NCBI GenBank assembly: GCA_010093605.1
Contig: MU004200.1
Location: 719,963 to 783,962, forward strand
Origin: Lophium mytilinum
Lineage: Eukaryota > Ascomycota > Dothideomycetes > Mytilinidiales > Mytilinidiaceae
Direction: 5' to 3'
DNA: 64,000 nucleotides
Below are positions 55,128-64,000 of the stretch, piece after piece (the first letter of the stretch is position 1; each line of letters begins with the position of its first letter). The notes beneath the pieces are model-generated. The model saw only the letters and a list, made by a program, of their open reading frames with translations. It was not told the origin of the DNA and made no database searches. Made by a program: the position numbers and the translations under genes.

Positions 55128-58100
55128 ATGCCCTTTTCTACTGGCAAGGAGGACCTGCTCCAGCTGAATGGAAAGCAATTCGACTTTAACGTACAGTTCG
55201 AGCAGCTGTTCTTCTCCATCGTACCCTCAGTGTTGTTCATCGTAACATCGTTATGGCGGACGGTCTCCCAAGCACGAAAGCCCATCCTGGTGAATGCTCC
55301 GCTTTTCCAGCTCATCAAAGTGGTAATTTCTCCCCCAAAATGTACCCGGTCCTGCCGGTATCATCCAAACGCGCTAATCAAACTTCTGCAGGGTGCTATC
55401 ATAGCCGACGTCGCGCTTGAACTGGCACTCCTGGTCTTCGCTGCGGCTGGTTTCCTTCACGTAACTAGCATGTTCATAGCTGCCTCTGTTCTTAAACTTA
55501 TGTCAGCTCTCCTAATGATAACGCTCAGTGTCGTTGACCACAGTAGAAGCCCGAGGCCGTCTGTGATACTGGGTATCTACTTGTCTCTGACACTTCTCCT
55601 GGACGCGGCCCAGGCCAGAACGCTTTTCCTGACATCACTTGGCAAGCCCGAGCTTACCTACAGCAGCATCTTCAGTGCTGCCATAGCCCTAAAAGCTGCA
55701 ATATTGCTGTTGGAAGCCAAAGAAAAGTCCCCATGGGTACGCTGGGACGAAAAAGAGCACAGCCCGGAGGAGACGAGTGGCATCTTTTCCCTTGGCGTCT
55801 TCTTCTGGCTTAATAAGATGTTCCTCTTGGGAAACAGTAAAATTCTGACCGTTGAAGACCTGTACCCCCTCGACAGCGCTTTCGACGCTAAGTCGCTCCA
55901 CGACGAGTTTTCTAAGAACATGGATTACTCCAAACTAAAAGGCGATAAGTTTGGTCTAGCAAAGGTGCTCGTACGCACACTCAAAGTCCCTCTCCTCCTT
56001 CCCATCCTTCCACGCCTGGCGGTGCTAGGTTTCACGTTCTGTCAACCACTGTTTATGGAAAAGCTTTTAGAATACCTATCCCGGCCCGAGCTCGACGCGA
56101 ATGTCGGATATGGATTCATCGGCGCTAGCTTGTTGATTTACGCGGGAATTGCTATCTCTTCGGCCTTATACTGGTACAGAAAAATCCGCGATAAATTGCC
56201 ACCGAGATTTGCTACTTATGCGTTAGTTTAGGTACTTCCACAACCGAGCGCGTACTATGATCAGGACGATACTAGTCACCGAGATCTTCACCAAAGCCAC
56301 GAGGGCTCGCATCGGAATTGCCGATGACAGTGCTGCGCTGACTTTAATAAGTACGGACATGGAGCGAATCAGGATTGGCTTGAGGTCTTTGCATGACATT
56401 TGGGCCGGCATGATACAGGCCGCTCTGGCTGCGTGGATGCTGTCTAACCGACTTGGCGTGGTTTTTGTGGCACCCATCGGGCTTGTTACAACCTGCTTTA
56501 TCGGTTTGGGGATCCTGATGAGCTTCGCAGGGGACTCGCAGAGAGCCTGGATGACAGGAGTCCAGAAGCGCGTTGGTCTCACGGCCACAGTCATCGCCAA
56601 CATGAAGAACTTGAAGATATCTGGTCTCTCTGCTGCTATCAGCAGCTTCGTGCAAAGGCTACGTGTCGAGGAACTAGCGGCGGGAGCCCGATTCCGCAAG
56701 GTATTCATCACTGCAGCTCTCTTTGGCTACATTCCGGAGCTAATCAGCCCGCCACTAACCTTCGCATTTACGCAACAAACATTGGATGCTTCAACAATGT
56801 TCACGTGTCTTGCTTTCCTTACGCTTTTGACCTACCCACTGTTGCTGATCTTCGACTCCTCCCCTCAGCTCGTCTCTGGGCTAGCATGTTTGGGCCGAAT
56901 TCAGGCTTTCTTGGAGTGCGAGACTCGCCATGATTTTCGCCAAGATCTTGCTGAAGTAAGGAACAAGGCAGAGAAGCCCCTAGATGACACCAAATCTTCG
57001 TCTGCTTCGTCATTGACCATCAGCAACGGAAGTTTCGGTTGGGAGGCCGGCAAGTTCGTCCTGCGGAACGTAAATACTCAAATCTCCAAGTCCTCGCTCA
57101 CCATTGTCGTCGGACCCGTTGGCTCTGGCAAATCTACGCTCTGCAAAGCACTACTCGGAGAGATACCTTTTAGCGAAGGTAGCGTGACTTCAAGTAGGTT
57201 CGCTCACGTTGGATTTTGCGAACAGACGGCTTTTCTCCTGAACGGGTCGATCAGAGACAACATTGTGGGATTCTCCCCTTTCAACAACAAGAGATATGCC
57301 GAAGTCATCGATGCCACGGCTTTGAGCTTTGACCTTACCACGTTGCCGCAAGGAGATCAAACAAATGTTGGATCTGACGGGATCACGTTATCAGGGGGCC
57401 AGAAACATCGCGTTTCTCTCGCTCGCGCTCTCTATCTGCAATCGGACTTGCTAATTCTCGACGATGTCTTCAGTGGTTTGGATGCCGATACCGAGGAACG
57501 GGTGTTTCAACGAGTCTTCGCGCCAGGTGGTCTGCTCAAACGACGACGCTCTACGGTCGTGTTGTGCACTCATAGCGTCAAACACCTGCCCGCAGCCGAT
57601 AAAATTCTAGTACTTGAAGAAGGTGCCATTGTCGAGCAAGGTAGTTTTGGGGAATTGATGACGGGTCAAGGTTACGTTCAGCGTCTGAAGTTAAGGGGCT
57701 TTCCCGACAGTGATGCTTCGTCTGACGAAATCACTTCGGACCAGAGCGTGCAGGGATCGGCCCCACAACTACTCCATACGGCTACGACTGGCGTAGTCTC
57801 TCTTGCGCTGGACACCGATAAATCGCGGCAAGTTGGCGATAAAACGGTATACAAGCATTACGTCAAAAGCATGGGCTTATGGCCAGCAGCATTCAGTCTG
57901 TTCTTCGCCATCCTTTGGGGTTTCTTCACGAACTTTCCATCAATCTGTGAGTTAGCCTTGTCTTTGGACCGCAGAGTCTACATGGCTTGGCCTTTCAATG
58001 AAGAACAAGAGAGCCCGTTATGGAGTTTAGCGTAATGTAGACTAATGTTTGTAGGGCTCACATACTGGACCGACGACGTCTACTCGGACAATCCGGAGCA

Positions 58101-60073
58101 CTCTTACGCCTACTACGCCCGGATATACGCTTTGTTCCAAGTATTAGCCCTCTTATCGCTGCTTCTCCTCGCCATAACGCTCTGGGTTGTCGCCATTAAA
58201 CGAGCAGGTGCCAATATTCACCAGGAAGCCTTGCGAACTCTTATTCGAGCACCATTGAGCTTCTTCACCAAGACGGATACTGGTGTGATAACCAACTTAT
58301 TCTCGCAGGACCTGAACCTTATAGATACAGAGCTACCAGAAGCCACGTTAAACGTGATGATGGCCGTAAGTCTACTCATTAAATTTGAAAGGAAGCTGAC
58401 AGTGGCGTTACTTTCACTCTTTGGTAAAGACTTTGGAAAAACTTATCCAGTAGTCTGACGCAGAACTCGAAGGTCTTTCAATCACTTGGACAAGCGGCTG
58501 TTATGCTTACATCATCTGTGTGGTTGGCCATAGCCTATCCGCTCATCGGCGCCATACTGTACGTGGTGGGAAGATTCTACCTGAGGACTTCCAGGCAGCT
58601 CAGAATCCTAGACCTTGAGGCTAAAAGCCCCTTGTAGTAAGTTTACGTGTCCGCTATAGTGTGTTATGCTAATATTCATCCGTTAAGCACAAATTTCCTT
58701 GACACTGTCAAGGGCATCACAACTCTAAGAGCCTTTGGTGAGTAGTGTGTAAACCCAACTCGACTCCGAGAGCATGCCTGGATGTGACATTTTGCGGCAT
58801 CTCGAGTCAAGACATGTACGCCGCTGCTAACATGAGAGATGTGAAGGTTTCCTTCCCAATGATGTTCAAAAGAACGCTCGCTTGATTGATACTAGCCAAC
58901 GACCGGCGTATCTCCTACTTATGATTCAAGAGTGGCTCAACCTCGTTCTCGGCCTCGTCGTCATGCTAATAGCAGTGGTTCTGGTTACCCTTTCCGTCCG
59001 GCTTCACTCCAAATCTGGTTTCGCCGGTGCTGCTTTGTACAGCCTCATTTCTCTCGGCGAGAACCTCACTGGCATTGTCCTCCACTACACCAGGCTTGAA
59101 ACCTCTATTGGGGCTATTGCCAGACTCAAGACGTTCAAAGAAACTGTCAAGGCGGAGGACAGAGAAGAAGAAGATATTGTTCCACCTGAAGAGTGGCCTA
59201 AGGGGGGCGTGATAGAGTTGAAGGGCGTGTCCGCAGGTTATGAGTAAGAGAATCACAGCTCGCGAAAACCACATCATCTACATAATGCTAACGCCCCGGT
59301 ATAGAGCCGAAGAGCAAACCAACGGAACACCCAGCCTAGCTCTCCGCGACATCCGCCTAACGATCAAACCAGGCGAAAAAGTAGCCATCTGCGGCCGCAC
59401 TGGCAGCGGGAAATCCAGCCTTATCGCACTGCTCCTTAAGCTCCTCGATCCACTCTCCGAAACTGCAGGCAAAGCCATAATCGATGACACAGAGCTCCGT
59501 CGCATTGACCGACCTACGTTGCGCCAGCGCATCATTGCAGTACCCCAGGAAGCCGTGTTCTTGCCCGACGGTTCTACCTTCCAGACCAACCTAGATCCTT
59601 CCGACGTTTCAGCGCCCGAAGAATGCCAGGCGGTCCTCGCGGCTGTCAGCCTGTGGGAGTTCGTGCAGGAGCGTGGTGGTCTAGGCGCAGGAATGAGCCC
59701 GGGGACGCTCAGCGCCGGGCAAAGGCAGCTCATGTCGGTTGGGCGTGCGCTCCTTCGGCGTCGTATTCGGGCGCGGAACGCGGATCGTAGGGGTACATCT
59801 CTAGATAGCGGCATCTTGTTGTTGGATGAGGTGAGCTCGAGCGTAGACCACGAGACCGAGCGGGTAATCCAGGAGATTATCAGGACTGAGTTCAAAGACT
59901 ACACGGTCGTAGCTGTGAGCCATCGGTTGGATATAATTATGGATTTTGATAGAGTCGTCGTTATGGACTCGGGAGTGGTAGTAGAGGATGGGAAACCTGC
60001 GGTGTTGGCTACAGAAGCGGGGACTCGGTTTGGCGACTTGGTGCGGGCTGGGATGAAAGAGAAATTAAGGTGA
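55128..60073 (+). CDS. Full-length ABCC-type (MRP) ABC transporter
   Basis: Eight exons, 55128-55322, 55392-56173, 56232-57946, 58055-58365, 58464-58636, 58688-58737, 58847-59243 and 59305-60073, encode 1463 residues; every phase matches. An N-terminal TMD0 precedes the first ABC unit (NLKISGLSAAISSFVQRLRV region), as in fungal ABCC proteins. NBD1 has Walker A GPVGSGKST (620-628), signature LSGGQKHRVSLARA (from 712) and Walker B LLILDDVF. NBD2 has Walker A GRTGSGKS (1238-1245), signature LSAGQRQLMSVGRAL and Walker B ILLLDEVSSSVD. NBD1 has Asp-Asp at the Walker B end, typical of the degenerate ABCC site. Such pumps export conjugates, toxins or metabolites at plasma or vacuolar membranes. Intron 1 (69 nt) is stop-free and in frame. 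Next to carX, but a carotenoid link is only inference. The AT-rich block starts just after the stop. Confidence 0.93.
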
Positions 60074-63000
60074 GCTTAATCTACCGCTGGGTTATCTTTA
60101 ATCCTAGAGGGCTAGGGTTTATCCACTCTCTATTAACGCAGCCTTTATTCCCTATAATTAAATAGCTCTAAATAAGGCTTTATAAAGCGCGGCGTTTATT
60201 AAAGCTAATCTCTAGAATATTAGATATAGAAAAGAAGCTACTTATATATTATATATAATAACTTTCTAATTAAGGTCTACTTCTTAAATTTTAAAAATAT
60301 AGTAAATATATTATATTACTAATACTAGTTCTAATAATTTAAGAGAAAGATCTAATAAATTATTATTCTCTAGCTAGTAAGACTTTTAACTTCTTTATAT
60401 AAAAACCTCTTTATAACTTCTACTCTAATACTACTACTAGCTTTCTAGTAGATATATATTACTATAGTTTCTATAATATATATTATTTATCTATAAGTTT
60501 ATATAGCTATACCTATAGTAAACTTCTAGTATATCTCTAAAATAAAATACTATATAAATACTTCTTATATAAGTAGAACTACTAGTATATATATTTTTAT
60601 AAAATCTATAATAGTTACTATTTAAGAGTAGAGATATATAGCTATTAAAGTATATAGTAGATATATTAGAAGAATAAATACTAGTATAGATACCGCTAGT
60701 ATAGTTTATTTTAGAGAAACTAGAAGTATTATACTAGCTATAGTAAAGGCTATTAGTTAAAAGAATTATAAAACTATTACTAGAATAAGTATCTAATATT
60801 TTCCTATTATAAATAGCGTTATAGGCTCTACCTAAATAGATAAAGCTAGACTTATAAAATTACTATAGAATTTTTAATATATAGTTAATATTTAAATATT
60901 ATATATATAATATATAAATCTACTAAAAAAGAGCTTTTTTATATAGATTTAGTATAATTTAAGGCCTATATAGGCTTCTTAAATATATATATAGTTTAGC
61001 TAGATTTCTATATAAAATTAATATTTATTATTCTTTAAATTTTTATATTATATAAATAGAAATATTATATTTAGTAGCTTAGTTATAGTTTTAGCTACTT
61101 TTAAAGCCTTTTTAAAGAGCTATTAGATTCTTAAACTTAATAGTATAGAGCTAGATAAGACTATATTTTTATAATTAACTCTTAGTAATAATAAATATAA
61201 GAACTTATAAACTATATAGAAAAAAATAAAGTTTCTATTACTATACTATAGAGGTTATAAGATAAAAAGAAAAAAGAAATATAAGTATAGTAGCTAGAAG
61301 TAGGCTACTATATATATACTAATATACTAGTATACTAAAAAATATAAAAGTATATAATTTATATATCTATTCTATAATAAATAAAAAAAGAAAACTAATA
61401 ATTCTATACTAGGTTTTTTCTCTATATATACTATATAATTCCTCTATATATACCTATTTATATCTAATCTTCTAATTAGCCTAGAGGGCTTAAAATACTA
61501 CTCTAGCGCTTTATAGTAAGGCTATATAGCCTTTCTATTTTATTATATATTCTTACTATTTTTAATAGACTATATTTAGCTATATATAAGGCTATAAATA
61601 AGGCTATATATATAGGCTATATATAAGGCTATATATAAGGCTATAGTTATAGTAAGGCTATATAGTTATAGTAAGACTATATAGTATACCCGTTTTACTA
61701 TATATACTTTCTATTTTCTATAGTATATATAGGCTATTATATTACTATCTATATACCTATATACCTATAAGTATACTAAAATAGTTAAATTCTTATCTTA
61801 TTATAGTATCTCTATATTAAACCTAGCCCCCCTATATTACTACTATACCCCCCTAGCTATTCTAATCTATTAACCTCTCTATTTACTAATTATATAATAC
61901 TATCTAATATTAGAGCTCCTTAATAGAAAGTAGCGCAGGCGCTATCTAAGGCTAAGGAGCTAGCTAAGGCTAAGGCTTAGAATTAGTACTATTCTAGCGC
62001 TCTATAACTACCTTCTTCTTTCTTAGTACTTTATTCTTTAAACTAAGAGGCTAGCTACACTTTTTAGGTATAGTAGTAGATATAGTAGTAGGTATAGATA
62101 TAGATATAGGTATAGATATAGTAGTAGGGGGGGGCCTAGCTATAACTATATACTTAAACTTAGATAGATTAGTAAGTAAATTATTAAATTCTATAATAGC
62201 TAGTATAGCTATTAACTAAGAAGTACTATAAGTAATAGAACTAGGTAGATTTAGGCGCTAAGACGCTAGTAAGTATTATAAAGCTATACTTTATTATTCT
62301 TTCTATTTACCTCTATAAGCTATATCTATAGTAATTTTAAATAAAGATAGTTCTCTCTATATACTATTATATATATAGTAGCCCCTCTATACTATAGTAG
62401 GCTAGCCGCGCTAGCACTTAATAATAGTAGGCTCCTCTATATTACTAAAAGGTCTAAAAGAAATTACCTACTATTATATTTCTAGCTAAGTAAACTACTA
62501 ATAGTAATCTATCTAATCTAATTATATATAGTATACTAGATTAAGAGGATTAGCTAGCGCTTAATATAAAGAATTATAAAGCTTATATGCGCATAGTATA
62601 CTAAAAATAGAATAGAATATCTATATATAGTTAAGTAGATTATATTTATTTAATTTAGCCTTTTTTAATTACTTCTTAAGTAGCTTTAAATACTATAGCG
62701 TAACTATCTAGAATAGATTATAGAATTTAACCTCTCTAATATTATAAGGAGTTCTAGCGTACTATATTACCTTCTAGTTCTTATACCTAAAGTAGCTAGT
62801 AAGAATAAAGTTCTATATATTAAGGAGAATATTAAATAGATAGCTAGTTAATATTTAAAGAAAGCCCTTAAGCTAGCTATATACGCCCTTATTCTATAAT
62901 ATAATACTATAAGAAATTAAGTTAGTATTATATACCTCTACTACTTCTTTATTTCTTAGTTATTCTTTAAGCTATACTTTTACTCTCTTTAGTACTACTT

Positions 63001-64000
63001 ATTTAGTATATATATAGACCCTATATAAAGTTTAGGTATTAAATTTAAATATCTTAGTATTAAGAAAAATTACTTATATAGTACTAAAGTACTAAGTATT
63101 AAATATATAGTAAGTTACCTATTTAAACCTATATAACTACTATTTCTCTACTATATAGGCTATAAGGTTAGGCTACTTCTTATTATAGGGGCTAGAGGGT
63201 TAGGGTTAGATAGGGAGAAGCGAGTTTAATATAGAGAAAATTAACCTTTAAGAATTGCGTGTAGTATAACCTTACACCGCCGCATTTAACTACTATAATA
63301 TAAAATAGAGTATATATGCAAAGAATAATACTTAGAATATAATATAATAGCGTTCTATTAACTTTAATTTAATTTATAAGCCGTAGTAGTAGCTTAAGGT
63401 AGGTATAGAGAGACCGCAGGGTGCGCAGGCATAGAATAGAAATTACTTAAAGGGTTTAGCATAAAAATAGCCTTGCGCTTAAGAATTAGTATAACTACTA
63501 CTGCATGTAACTACTATAATATAGTATAGAAGAAATATATAAAGGATTATATATAATATATAATATAATAGTAATCTATTAACTTAGAATTAATATACAG
63601 GCTATAGTAGTGGTAGTAGTTACGTATAGAGGTAAGATTTTAAATAATAGAAGTTACTTAAAGAGTTTAGCGTAATGCTAGCCTTATACTTAATAAAGAC
63701 CTTAACTAGCGCTATATAGAACTACTATAATATAAGGTTAAAGATATTTATAAGAAAAATTACTTATTATATAATATAATAGTATTCTAGTAATTTAGAA
63801 ATATTTTATAGGCTATAGTTATAGCTCTAGATAGATATAAAGGGTAAGAGAAGAGGGCGGCTAGCAGTATAGAGTATAGCCCTATAATTAAGTAGCCTTT
63901 TACTACTATATATAATAACTTCTAGATATTAAGATACTATAATAGAGCTATAATACTATATATAGTATACGCAATTAAATTTAAAGTATTATAGAAAAGG
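60074..64000. repeat. AT-rich, RIP-like gene-free block
   Basis: From about 60.1 kb the composition changes abruptly to TA/AT-rich sequence that runs to the window end. Frames are short and stop-ridden, and no open frame of 60 codons is left. CA and TG dinucleotides are almost absent over long stretches, while TA is extremely common. This is the expected result of repeat-induced point mutation, which turns CpA into TpA on both strands. Simple repeats occur, such as AAGGCTATATAT around 61570-61680 and AGATATAG-like units around 62080-62130. It likely derives from ancient transposons, but none can be identified by coding sequence. Confidence 0.88.
63240..63830. repeat. Diverged ~210-220 bp tandem repeats within the AT-rich block
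   Basis: At least three units can be aligned by eye. Landmarks are CTACTATAATATA near 63290, 63512 and 63722, and ATAATATAATAG followed by a TCTATTAACTT-like word near 63343, 63563 and 63774. Spacers share TTACTTAAAG.GTTTAGC and TAGCCTT words. GC-containing islands (GACCGCAGGGTGCGCAGGC near 63412) remain in the first unit. Confidence 0.65.

Noticed and set aside
55128-60073. ABC transporter as a pseudogene, because it appears as several separate frames with internal stops
   Set aside because: All seven interruptions have acceptable introns with correct phase, and the spliced product is a full 1463-residue protein with both NBDs intact.
1-64000. CRISPR arrays, bacterial operons or prophage
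   Set aside because: Spliceosomal introns and fungal gene families throughout; repeats found are diverged or directly adjoining, not spaced by unique equal-length spacers.

Overview
The window is nuclear DNA from a filamentous ascomycete (Pezizomycotina, most likely Dothideomycetes). Genes are interrupted by short introns of about 45-110 nt with GT..AG ends and CTAAC-like branch points. The repertoire is fungal: a Zn2Cys6 regulator, Rho3, a carotenoid/rhodopsin cluster and HET-S-type cell-death genes. The right end is an AT-rich block that looks saturated by repeat-induced point mutation (RIP). I resolved about 22 genes. For most multi-exon genes the exon phases add up to one complete reading frame.

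Layout. 1-15 kb: the 3' part of a Zn2Cys6 transcription factor; an MFS exporter; a histidine phosphatase; a PA-TM-RING ubiquitin ligase; an aquaporin with a long tail; and a divergent pair of small cysteine-rich proteins. These are separated by copies of a degenerate ~110-bp repeat with the core ATCTAACCGCG. 15-25 kb: conserved housekeeping genes, namely Rho3 (with three micro-exons), the splicing factor Cwc25, COP9 signalosome subunit 2 and an otubain-type deubiquitinase. 26-31 kb: a divergent pair made of an NB-ARC/TPR NLR-like receptor and a HeLo-domain (HET-S-like) effector. The receptor N-terminus and the effector C-terminus carry the same short amyloid-type motif. This is the layout of a fungal amyloid-signalling cell-death system and is the most interesting item here. 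32-45 kb: two unrecognised multi-exon genes, an acetyl-CoA transporter, a CENP-O/Mcm21 kinetochore gene, an annexin-like gene, a 2EXR/F-box-like gene and GPI2.

45-54.4 kb: a complete carotenoid-to-rhodopsin cluster. carRA makes phytoene and cyclises the ends, carB desaturates, carX cleaves to retinal, and carO is a retinal-binding rhodopsin with all proton-pump carboxylates. carRA and carX share a divergent promoter. An intact eight-exon ABCC transporter (1463 aa) follows carX. From about 60.1 kb to the end the DNA is gene-free, very rich in TA and almost devoid of CA and TG dinucleotides. It contains degenerate tandem repeats and starts within tens of bases of the transporter stop codon.

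Without tools, exon models rest on splice signals, phase arithmetic and remembered family features. 5' ends are least certain for the cysteine-rich paralogue at 13.3 kb and the gene at 32.9 kb.
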